The notes under the pieces: generated by a model
The model's database searches: none
The model's input: the letters and a program-made list of their open reading frames with translations, nothing else
Told to the model about the DNA's origin: nothing
Shown: piece by piece, positions 5,345-11,353 of the stretch
Layout of the letters: each line of letters begins with the position of its first letter
Position numbering within the stretch: position 1 is the first letter of the stretch
Position numbers and translations under genes: made by a program
Origin: a virus
Reading direction: 5' to 3' (one strand)
Virus record (IMG/VR): IMGVR_UViG_3300030101_004835
Coordinates: 134-30,069 of that record
DNA: 29,936 nucleotides

Positions 5345-6211
5345 TTATAATAGCTCTATTGTTTTTCGATTATTCTTTGCAACTTTAATATTGATGCCAT
5401 GGCCAAAGCAGTGCTTGGCATCTTTTGGAACGAGAGCCTTTAATTTATTCTCGTATTCTTTATTTGAAATCGCAGCACCTTTGGTTTGAATATAATTATC
5501 AGCACAACGTTTCCAATCCTCGTTACCTTCCATATCATATGGTTTTCTGTCCTCAGGTGGCACAGGTGGCTCATCTGTTATTATTTCATCAGGTGCAATA
5601 TTAAGCTGAACACAACTATGGAAATAAGTCGCAATACGGATCAATTCTGCCTGATAGTTTTCATCAATGGCAACTTCCTCAATGATTGGTTCATTCCCGG
5701 CTCTGATGATGCTTAAAACGCCACGATTGACCGGTTTATCTAAATGTTCTGATAATATGTAAGCATTCCAGTTTATTTGAGGTGTATAAAATTTTAATAA
5801 ACGTGGAATAACGTCAGACCATGTTTCATCTGCTTGAGGTCTACCCATTGTATATTTGGCATCAACCACCGCATAATCGTTGTCAAAATTTGTAATAACT
5901 CCATCCGGAGTGCATCTCATAAAAGGGTTTCTTTTGGATTTAAATACTTGTTGGCGGTTGGTTATATTATAACCATATTTCCTAGATATCCATTCGATAT
6001 TTAATTCTTCAGTTATATTGCCAAGCATAACCGGAAAAACATGAGTTAAATCTTCAGATTCAACAGACCCGGTCTTTTCTAAAAATAACTTATTTATTGC
6101 TTCAGCATTGCCTGAGGCTATTATATTAGTCTCAGATCCATTTATACATTTTTTGCGAGTTTCTAACTCTTCATCGCTAAATTTAAAGTTTTCAAAGTAT
6201 GCATCAGACAT
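5345..6211 (-). CDS. YqaJ/lambda-exonuclease-like recombinase nuclease
   Basis: The 288-residue protein shows the PD-(D/E)XK core of the YqaJ exonuclease family. There is an acidic motif TEEL at 68-71, then D103 in CTPDGVI, then D117-x-K119 in YAVVDAKYT, followed by WNAYIL (about 167), the Q/N helix of the fold. Such enzymes degrade the 5' strand of double-stranded ends to make 3' overhangs for an annealing protein, which fits its neighbour. The last catalytic pair is DxK rather than the more common ExK, which is tolerated in related nucleases. The ATG at 6211 is 17 bp from an operator-like palindrome. It heads the minus-strand operon. Confidence 0.78.
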   Translation of the reverse strand: MSDAYFENFKFSDEELETRKKCINGSETNIIASGNAEAINKLFLEKTGSVESEDLTHVFPVMLGNITEELNIEWISRKYGYNITNRQQVFKSKRNPFMRCTPDGVITNFDNDYAVVDAKYTMGRPQADETWSDVIPRLLKFYTPQINWNAYILSEHLDKPVNRGVLSIIRAGNEPIIEEVAIDENYQAELIRIATYFHSCVQLNIAPDEIITDEPPVPPEDRKPYDMEGNEDWKRCADNYIQTKGAAISNKEYENKLKALVPKDAKHCFGHGINIKVAKNNRKTIELL

Positions 6212-6228
6212 ACTTCTTTATAACCTAT

Positions 6229-6244
6229 AGTAATATATATTACA
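6229..6244. promoter_or_regulatory. Operator-like palindrome, site B (recombination operon)
   Basis: AGTAATATATATTACA contains the perfect 14-bp palindrome GTAATATATATTAC and matches sites A, C and D. It lies 17 bp before the ATG of the exonuclease gene, where it would overlap the -10 region or transcription start. TTATAACC (6218-6225) is a one-mismatch reverse copy of the companion motif GGTAATAA. Confidence 0.6.
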
Positions 6245-6269
6245 AGTTATTACTTTATATGGTTATAAT

Positions 6270-6890
6270 TTAATATATTTTTCTCATTCCAACGATAGAA
6301 TGCAGCCGCCCTATATCATTTTTATTATATTTGGTCGTTTCATCAGAGTCGAAAGTACCGCATAAAAAGTGATTATCCTCTTCTGATATAAGACACTTTA
6401 TTTCAGCAAATTCCTGATCTTTATTAAAAGTTGAAATTAAAACTTCATCTTCCATAACAACCTTTTTTGATGGATCTATATATATAAGCTCCCCATGATT
6501 AAAGCGAGGTTGCATATAATTTCCAACTACGAAACAAGCATATGCATTAGGACTATCCTTTAAATAATCAGGTCTTTCAGTCGTTGATGCAAATTTATTT
6601 GAAATATTCACACCTTTTCCATCAATTGTTGGCATCCCAAAGACAGGTAATTGCTGAGGTATTTCAGCATCTATCACGTTTGCAATTTCAGCGTGTTCGT
6701 TTTGATTATATATTTCATTAGGTTTCGCTTTTAATAAATCTGTCAATTGAGGTAAGTATTTTGAGGGATTAACAGAACCTCTCTCCATGCGGCAATACAA
6801 ACCCTGCGATATTTTTAAATGTTTTGAAATTTCACTTTGTGATAAATTATTTTTTATCCTCAGTTTATGAAGATTATTAGAGTGTTTCAT
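6270..6890 (-). CDS. C1-type prophage repressor, XRE HTH plus S24-fold domain
   Basis: The 206-residue protein has an N-terminal XRE helix-turn-helix (LRIKNNLSQSEISKHLKIS, residues 10-28, then YCRMERGSVNPS) and a C-terminal S24/LexA-like dimerisation domain (about 115-206). In the S24 signature GdSMeP the serine is replaced: residues 123-128 read GNYMQP, with Tyr125 at the nucleophile position. The general-base lysine may remain as K165 (AEIKCL). This repressor should therefore bind DNA and dimerise but not self-cleave after RecA activation. It faces the cro-like gene across a 408-bp control region, the standard immunity arrangement, and probably acts on the AGTWATATATATWACT sites. A DNA-binding protein with some other role is unlikely. 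Confidence 0.88.
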   Translation of the reverse strand: MKHSNNLHKLRIKNNLSQSEISKHLKISQGLYCRMERGSVNPSKYLPQLTDLLKAKPNEIYNQNEHAEIANVIDAEIPQQLPVFGMPTIDGKGVNISNKFASTTERPDYLKDSPNAYACFVVGNYMQPRFNHGELIYIDPSKKVVMEDEVLISTFNKDQEFAEIKCLISEEDNHFLCGTFDSDETTKYNKNDIGRLHSIVGMRKIY

Positions 6891-7298
6891 TTTTCAGATA
6901 TTCCTATGCTTGTTAACGAAAATTATGTCAATTTGCAAAAGGTGGTGCAGAGGGTGGGTTATCCCAAATAATCTCAGACAATCTGTTTATGTGTTTTCTA
7001 ATTATAATTTTTAAAAGTTTAAATTTAAATAAATATGTCATTTCAAGTCCTTTTGTTTTTTTATACACTGACAGGTCTTACTTGATCCAATTCCTACAGT
7101 GCCTCCCAAAGATAGAATCAGTTATAACTAATAGGTAATTTTATATCAAGTATATAACAAAATTATCGATTATCTTGTTAACTATATTCATATGGTTATA
7201 ATTTATTATCAAAAAAATCAGCTTTTTGTTTGACCATAAATATTATAAGTTATATATATTACTATTAGGTAATAAATAAGTAATATATAGTAGGCAAA
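6891..7298. promoter_or_regulatory. Immunity control region between repressor and cro
   Basis: The 408 bp hold no convincing gene. They separate the divergent repressor and cro-like genes and are extremely A+T-rich in the cro-proximal 200 bp. They contain operator site C (7248-7263), a degraded copy AGTAATATATAGTAG (7279-7293), the companion motif GGTAATAA (7268-7275) and a weaker GGTAATTT at 7134. Both the repressor promoter and the rightward early promoter must lie here. Exact -35/-10 boxes cannot be chosen reliably in such sequence. Confidence 0.7.
7248..7263. promoter_or_regulatory. Operator-like palindrome, site C (cro/early unit)
   Basis: AGTTATATATATTACT is identical over all 16 bases to site D at 9310 and differs from the perfect palindrome of site A by one base. 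It lies 35 bp upstream of the cro-like ATG, with GGTAATAA four bases further on. Confidence 0.62.
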
Positions 7299-7493
7299 AT
7301 GCAATTAACACAATATCTTGTAGAAAACCAAATATCTCAAAAACAATTTAGTAAATTATTAGAGGTATCGCAGCCAACAGTTCATAAATGGTTAAATAAA
7401 AAGGCTATCCCATCGGGAAGGCGATTATTACAAATTTATAAATTAACTGATGGTTTGGTTTCCGCAGAGGACTTCATTGATGGGAAAGTTTAG
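7299..7493 (+). CDS. Cro-like helix-turn-helix regulator
   Basis: The 64-residue protein is almost entirely an HTH domain: QISQKQFSKLLEVSQPTVHK (residues 11-30), with QPTVHKWLNKKAIP as recognition helix and following loop. The first gene of the rightward early unit, opposite the repressor, is the classic Cro position, so it probably represses the repressor promoter and tunes early transcription. Its 3' end overlaps the next gene by 14 bp. The ribosome-binding site is weak (TAGGCA), consistent with low expression. Confidence 0.82.
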   Translation: MQLTQYLVENQISQKQFSKLLEVSQPTVHKWLNKKAIPSGRRLLQIYKLTDGLVSAEDFIDGKV

Positions 7494-7812
7494 CCGGGAC
7501 AAAGGTTATCGAACTGAAAACAATGTCAGGAAGTCAGCACTTATTAATGATCTCAAAGCATATCGAGTTCCACTGTCAGGTGGCGGCTCTATAAAAGGCG
7601 ATGTGATAATTAATAATGGAATTGATGAATGGGTGCTTGAAGTTAAGTGCCGCAAAGATGGTTTTAAAAAAATATACGATTGGTTGAAAGATAACGATGC
7701 TTTGATATTGAAAGCTGACAATAAACCGGAATTGGCAGTACTGCCGATGGATGATTTTTTTAACATTTTATCAAACCAAAAAACCAAAGGAGAGGGGGAT
7801 AATGGGACTTGA
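7480..7812 (+). CDS. PD-(D/E)XK nuclease, Holliday-junction-resolvase-like
   Basis: The product from the ATG at 7480 is 110 residues, beginning MGKFSRDKGYRTENNVRKSA. It shows the Hjc-type core: E14 in the first helix, YRVPLSGGGSIKGD ending in the metal-binding D40, then E52-x-K54 (WVLEVKCRKDG), then YDWLKDNDALILKAD. The spacing G-x-D ... E-x-K and the small size suit phage resolvase-like nucleases that replace RusA, so Holliday-junction resolution during replication or packaging is likely. The frame is open further upstream to 7450, but the ATG at 7480 gives the conserved N-terminus and a 14-bp overlap with cro. It overlaps the replication gene by 11 bp. Confidence 0.75.
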   Translation: MGKFSRDKGYRTENNVRKSALINDLKAYRVPLSGGGSIKGDVIINNGIDEWVLEVKCRKDGFKKIYDWLKDNDALILKADNKPELAVLPMDDFFNILSNQKTKGEGDNGT

Positions 7813-8449
7813 TGCTATGAAGTGGGCATTTGACCAACCAACTAAAGACCCATATCAGAAACTTGTTTTGCTTTGCATAACGGATCATTACAACGAGGAT
7901 CTTGGATATTCCGAGTGGAGTTCATTGGAAAGGATCGCAAGAATAACATGTTGCGACGAAAGGACTGTGCAGAGGAAGATAAACGACCTGGTTAAAGCAG
8001 GATATATTAACAAAGTTAGACGAGGTTTTGGTAAGACAAACATCTATTATTTACCCTTATATGATATTTATAAAGGCAAAACAAAAAGCATTGAGAGTCC
8101 ACTCATGAACGGACAGAGAGTCCACTCAAGAACGGACACAGGAGTCCACTCTAGAACGGACTCTAGAGTCCACTCTGGACACGACACTAGTGTCCACCAA
8201 ACACAAATACAACACAAGTCTAACACAAATAATATGTTTGGTAGACAGAGAGTCCAGTCAGTAAATAAAACATTAACCTATAAGCAAGAACAATTTATCG
8301 AGGCATTGATCGAAAGAGTGCAAAAGAAGAGTCATGATTCAAGGTTTAGTTATACGAATTATGAAAAATTAAGAGATGAGATGAAAGAGGGGATGCTCAA
8401 GAAAGATGGATCATTTGAAAAAATAATGGATATGTATGAATTGAACTGA
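7802..8449 (+). CDS. O-like phage replication initiator with internal iterons
   Basis: The 215-residue protein has an N-terminal winged-helix domain (about residues 20-75: LVLLCITDHYN, IARITCCDERTVQRKINDLV, then KAGYINKVRRG and NIYYLPLY). This is the organisation of phage replication organisers such as lambda O, where the N-terminal domain binds the origin and the C-terminal part recruits the helicase loader. The middle contains tandem VHSRTD-type repeats encoded by DNA iterons (8096-8195). The C-terminal part is helical and charged. No helicase gene is visible nearby, so host helicase recruitment is presumed. The ATG at 7802 follows GGAGAGGGGG, a strong ribosome-binding site. Confidence 0.72.
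   Translation: MGLDAMKWAFDQPTKDPYQKLVLLCITDHYNEDLGYSEWSSLERIARITCCDERTVQRKINDLVKAGYINKVRRGFGKTNIYYLPLYDIYKGKTKSIESPLMNGQRVHSRTDTGVHSRTDSRVHSGHDTSVHQTQIQHKSNTNNMFGRQRVQSVNKTLTYKQEQFIEALIERVQKKSHDSRFSYTNYEKLRDEMKEGMLKKDGSFEKIMDMYELN
8096..8195 (+). repeat. ori: Iterons inside the replication gene, probable replication origin
   Basis: AGTCCACTC occurs at 8096, 8119, 8143 and 8167, then a diverged TGTCCACC at 8191, so the repeat interval is 23, 24, 24, 24 bp. In the first three copies GTCC is followed ten bases later by its complement GGAC; in the fourth the gap is five. The perfect palindromes GGACTCTAGAGTCC (8158-8171) and GACACTAGTGTC (8183-8194) arise between units. A further AGTCCAGTC lies at 8251-8259, and the stretch between (8197-8236) is A/C-rich and nearly G-free. 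This closely parallels the lambda origin within gene O, so it is the best candidate origin in the window. Confidence 0.7.
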
Positions 8450-8961
8450 TGGCCAAAAAGAAAAAAGAAACACCAAAAGTGGAAAAGGTACTCCCAACAC
8501 CTGAGTTTTTGAGTAAGTATGAAGTTGTTGAAGAGGAGACACAAAGAGCCGGGCAGAAAAGAATGCGAGTGGTCAATCAAAGATGGATTGATATTTATTA
8601 TCGCAAAAACGTTATTTCAAGAAATAATTATCATTATGCAGAAAGATTGCATCATATTTGGGAAGGCACTGGATTGAGAATGTCTGTGACAACTCAGCTT
8701 AAACCTATTATTGGCGGCACTGATAATAAAGATATTTCAGATTTTGCAGCAGCTTGTTTTGCTGATTATAACAAGATTGCTCGTTTGATGGGAAATATTA
8801 CGTTTGATATTATCAGGAGTGTTGTTATTGAAAATAACTCTGCTTCTGATTGGGCGAGAAAAACACGACGTTCAAAGAAAGCAGCTCCGGAATTGTTGAG
8901 GATTGCTCTCGATGAACTTGAAGATGTTTTTAAAAATTTAAATTCTAAGGATAATAAATAG
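8449..8961 (+). CDS. DUF6456-like protein, putative late-gene regulator
   Basis: The 170-residue protein starts with a lysine-rich tail (MAKKKKETPK). It contains RWIDIYYRKNVISRNNYHYAER (about 46-67), a helix pair, and a C-terminal block DIIRSVVIENNSASDWA...KKAAPELLRIALDELEDVF. The order of a helix with YY/AxR, a central variable region, then a V-x-x-vC/vV helix, a K/A-rich loop and LRiALDxL resembles DUF6456 of alphaproteobacteria, a putative DNA-binding domain. It is the last early rightward gene, just ahead of the late operon, where lambdoid phages place Q or another late activator. That functional guess rests on position alone. Its start overlaps the replication gene stop (TGATGG). Confidence 0.6.
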   Translation: MAKKKKETPKVEKVLPTPEFLSKYEVVEEETQRAGQKRMRVVNQRWIDIYYRKNVISRNNYHYAERLHHIWEGTGLRMSVTTQLKPIIGGTDNKDISDFAAACFADYNKIARLMGNITFDIIRSVVIENNSASDWARKTRRSKKAAPELLRIALDELEDVFKNLNSKDNK

Positions 8962-9142
8962 ACATATCCTCATCATTTTTTGTTCTTTTTAAATATTCCA
9001 TGCTTATTAAGGTTTTACCGGTTATTTCTGATAAATTACCAAGTTTATTTTGTTCTTCAATGAACCTTAAAACCTCTTCAATTGCTAAGCACAGAGTTTC
9101 TGTGTTTATACGAACATCAGCAAAGTTGTTTTTACTTATCAT
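8945..9142 (-). CDS. Hypothetical protein, 65 aa, second gene of minus-strand pair
   Basis: The product begins MISKNNFADVRINTETLCLA and is mainly helical and charged, with LAIEEVLRFIEEQNKLGNL and LISMEYLKRTK. It has no membrane segment and no family I recognise. Its ATG (9140-9142) lies in the stop of the 51-residue membrane-protein gene (ATGA), and this coupling decided the start over a longer version of the frame beginning at 9199. The 3' end overlaps the convergent DUF6456-like gene by 17 bp. A soluble partner of the small membrane protein is a fair inference. Confidence 0.6.
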   Translation of the reverse strand: MISKNNFADVRINTETLCLAIEEVLRFIEEQNKLGNLSEITGKTLISMEYLKRTKNDEDMSIYYP

Positions 9143-9294
9143 CCGCTGAATGCCCAAAGTGTCGCAGCAAAACAAAATAATGAAAAAAAGAAAGCACACG
9201 TTAAAACAAAAATCATTATTGTTTCTTTGATTAATCTTATATTTATTTTTTTAACTGTTGCTCCTTCAATGTGCAGCTTTAAATATTTATTCAT
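9139..9294 (-). CDS. Small single-pass membrane protein, 51 aa
   Basis: The product has a basic amphipathic N-terminus (MNKYLKLHIEGATVKKINIR) and one long hydrophobic segment at about residues 27-49 (IMIFVLTCAFFFSLFCFAAT), ending AFSG. A ribosome-binding site (TAGGA) lies about seven bases before the ATG at 9294, and operator site D is 15 bp upstream. Its stop overlaps the next start. It is oriented against the surrounding rightward genes, like a moron or lysogenic-conversion gene. Superinfection exclusion, a toxin, or an inner-membrane regulator are all possible. Confidence 0.65.
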   Translation of the reverse strand: MNKYLKLHIEGATVKKINIRLIKETIMIFVLTCAFFFSLFCFAATLWAFSG

Positions 9295-9442
9295 AATAAA
9301 TCCTATCAAAGTTATATATATTACTGATAATATACCTTATAGGTAATAAGTAAAGTTATAAAGTTATATAGTTGACACACAGGAACTCTGTATGTTAGGG
9401 TTTTTTCAGAATGGAAAAATGCCCATTGAAAGTAGATTTTAG
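9295..9442. promoter_or_regulatory. Divergent control region before the late operon
   Basis: The 148 bp separate the minus-strand pair from the late operon. They hold operator site D, the companion motif GGTAATAA (9342-9349) and TTGACA (9372-9377), which could be a -35 element of the late promoter, although no well-spaced -10 box follows. A C/G-richer stretch and a T-run (9401-9406) follow before the methyltransferase start. Confidence 0.5.
9310..9325. promoter_or_regulatory. Operator-like palindrome, site D (minus-strand pair)
   Basis: AGTTATATATATTACT is identical to site C in the immunity region. It lies 15 bp before the ATG of the 51-residue membrane protein and 117 bp before the methyltransferase, so it could control either direction. 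Confidence 0.62.
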
Positions 9443-10723
9443 ATGGCAAATTTAAATATTGTTTACCAAGAAACAACTAAATTAATTCCATATGCGAGAA
9501 ACTCAAGGACACATTCAGACGAACAAGTAGCTCAAATTTGTGCTTCAATTAAAGAGTTTGGTTGGACAAATCCGATATTGATTGATGAAGATGATGGAAT
9601 AATTGCCGGGCATGGCAGACTCTTGGCCGCACAAAGGCTCAGTGAGAAACAAGTGCCGACGATAAGGTTGGAAGGATTATCTGAGGCTCAGAAAAGAGCT
9701 TACGTTATTGCTGATAATAAATTGGCACTAAATGCCGGTTGGAATGAAGAGATGTTGGCAATAGAGATGGAAGATCTCAATAATATGGATTTTGATCTAT
9801 CTCTGCTTGGTTTTAGCGATGATGAAATAAATAATATTATTTACCAGGAGGATCAAGAAGGTCTGGTTGACGATGACGAGGTGCCTGAAGTTGAGGAAAA
9901 CCCGGTAAGTCAGAAAGGTAATGTTTGGTTATTGGGTGAGCATAAAGTTATATCAGGTTCATCAACAGAGGCAGCAGATGTCCAAAAGCTGATGCAGAGC
10001 GATAAGGTTGATATGATGTTCACAGATCCACCATATAACGTGGATTATGGAAAGATGAATGATAAATCAAATGCGAGACGATTTATTAAAAGAAAAATAG
10101 AAAATGATAATTTATCAGATGAACAATTTGAAGAGTTATTATTTGGATTTATTGACGTATCAAAAGCTCATATTAAGGCAGGTGCTCCATATTATATCGC
10201 TTATGGAGAAAGAAACTCACTGCAGTTTTTAGGTGCTTTTAAAAGAGCAGGACTCAAACATTCTTGTAATATTATTTGGAAAAAACAATCACTGGTTATT
10301 GGCAGATCAGATTATCATTATATTCATGAACCTATTTTTTATGGATGGATTGATGGCCAAACACATATTTATTACGGAGACAGAAAACAAACATCTGTGT
10401 GGGAAGTAGATCGACCAACAAAGAGTGAATTGCATCCAACAATGAAACCGGTGGAGCTCGTGCTCAAAGCAATACACAATTCATCAAAGGCAGGAGATAT
10501 TGTTTATGATCCTTTTGGCGGCTCAGGTTCAACATTGATTGCGGCAGAAAAGTCAGGAAGGGCAGCAAGGCTCGTTGAGCTTGATAATAAATACGTCGAT
10601 GTAATTGTTAAACGTTGGCAACAATACACCGGGAAACAAGCTACACTTGATGGCGATGGAAGGACATTTGAAGAGATAGAAAATGGCGAGACCTTACAAG
10701 ACAAACTCCAAGCAAACTCCTGA
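9443..10723 (+). CDS. ParB-domain / DNA methyltransferase fusion (beta class)
   Basis: The 426-residue protein joins an N-terminal ParB/Srx-like domain (about residues 10-100: NSRTHSDEQVAQICASIKEF, then IIAGHGRLLAAQRL and RAYVIADNKLAL) to an N6-adenine/N4-cytosine methyltransferase. The catalytic motif is DPPY at 195-198 and the AdoMet motif DPFGGSG is at 356-362. Catalytic motif first and AdoMet motif last defines the beta class (CcrM/HinfI-like). No restriction gene is adjacent, so it is an orphan enzyme that probably protects or marks phage DNA. The N-terminal domain may help site recognition. It opens the late operon and its end overlaps the small terminase by 41 bp, which ties methylation to packaging timing. 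Confidence 0.92.
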   Translation: MANLNIVYQETTKLIPYARNSRTHSDEQVAQICASIKEFGWTNPILIDEDDGIIAGHGRLLAAQRLSEKQVPTIRLEGLSEAQKRAYVIADNKLALNAGWNEEMLAIEMEDLNNMDFDLSLLGFSDDEINNIIYQEDQEGLVDDDEVPEVEENPVSQKGNVWLLGEHKVISGSSTEAADVQKLMQSDKVDMMFTDPPYNVDYGKMNDKSNARRFIKRKIENDNLSDEQFEELLFGFIDVSKAHIKAGAPYYIAYGERNSLQFLGAFKRAGLKHSCNIIWKKQSLVIGRSDYHYIHEPIFYGWIDGQTHIYYGDRKQTSVWEVDRPTKSELHPTMKPVELVLKAIHNSSKAGDIVYDPFGGSGSTLIAAEKSGRAARLVELDNKYVDVIVKRWQQYTGKQATLDGDGRTFEEIENGETLQDKLQANS

Positions 10724-11168
10724 ATTAGAGCTTAAAATATTAAACCAAATAGCTGAAGGGAAATCACTGCATTCGATTTGTAGAGATAAGGATCTGCCTG
10801 ACAGAGCAACAATACATGCTTGGATAAATAGAGATCCAGATTTTGCAGCACGATATGATAAGGCTCGTGAGGAAAGAGGGAATTATTATGGAGAGAAAGT
10901 CTCAGAGATAGGCATGGCAGTCTTGGCAGGGAAGTTGGATTATAATAATGCTCGTGTGGCAATAGATGCACTTAAATGGACAGCAGCAAGAATGGCTCCT
11001 CAGAACTTTGGCGATAGGATGCAAGTAGAACATAAGGCAGAAGATAGCTTTGTAGACGCTTTGAAGGGTGTACAAGCGAAGGTTGTGGAGAATGAGATAG
11101 ACAAGCTACCGCAACTGTTACACGCACGTGAGGGCGATTTAGAGGCAGAAATAGAAGATAATATCTGA
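10683..11168 (+). CDS. terS: Terminase small subunit
   Basis: The 161-residue product binds phage DNA to start packaging. The N-terminal part has an HTH (ILNQIAEGKSLHSICRDKDL then ATIHAWINRDPDFAARYDKA, about residues 18-60), typical of Sf6-like small terminases. This is followed by a helical oligomerisation region (YYGEKVSEIGMAVLAG, then ARVAIDALKWTAARMAPQNF) and an acidic tail for contact with the large subunit. Its position directly before the large terminase supports the call. The start lies inside the methyltransferase gene. Confidence 0.88.
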   Translation: MARPYKTNSKQTPELELKILNQIAEGKSLHSICRDKDLPDRATIHAWINRDPDFAARYDKAREERGNYYGEKVSEIGMAVLAGKLDYNNARVAIDALKWTAARMAPQNFGDRMQVEHKAEDSFVDALKGVQAKVVENEIDKLPQLLHAREGDLEAEIEDNI

Positions 11169-11291
11169 CGTTAGGATAAGTGCCTGACAGAGGTTTATAT
11201 ATATCAAAGGGTTAGGGAATAAGTAGCTATAAAGGCATAGCGACACAATGCTAAAATTTTTAATAAAGGATAGTTTGGTGGATATTTAAGA

Positions 11292-11320
11292 CCTCCCCCC
11301 CCTGAAATATGCGAGGGGGG
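11292..11320 (+). other. C-run/G-run hairpin before the large terminase
   Basis: The 185-bp gap between the small terminase and the large terminase start (11169-11353) has no gene. It contains CCTCCCCCCCC (11292-11302) and GGGGGG (11315-11320), which can form a stem of at least six G:C pairs around a 14-base loop. Such runs are striking in this A+T-rich phage. There is no T-tract, so a terminator is unlikely. A packaging signal, a recoding or translation-control element, or a structural spacer are possible. A lone ATAGCGAC, the attP arm repeat, lies at 11237-11244. Confidence 0.45.
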
Positions 11321-11353
11321 CAGGGTCGAGATCAATATACCCCTTTTATAAAC

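Noticed and set aside
8096-8259. CRISPR array
   Set aside because: The 23-24 bp period is too short for repeat plus spacer, and the repeats are inside an intact reading frame with partial dyads.
9372-9396. TTGACA ... TATGTT as a sigma70 late promoter
   Set aside because: The spacing is only 13 bp, too short for a normal promoter; kept only as a possible -35 element in the control region.
9411-9455. 14-codon ORF overlapping the methyltransferase start, possible leader peptide
   Set aside because: No ribosome-binding site and no regulatory codons or hairpin; too short to support.
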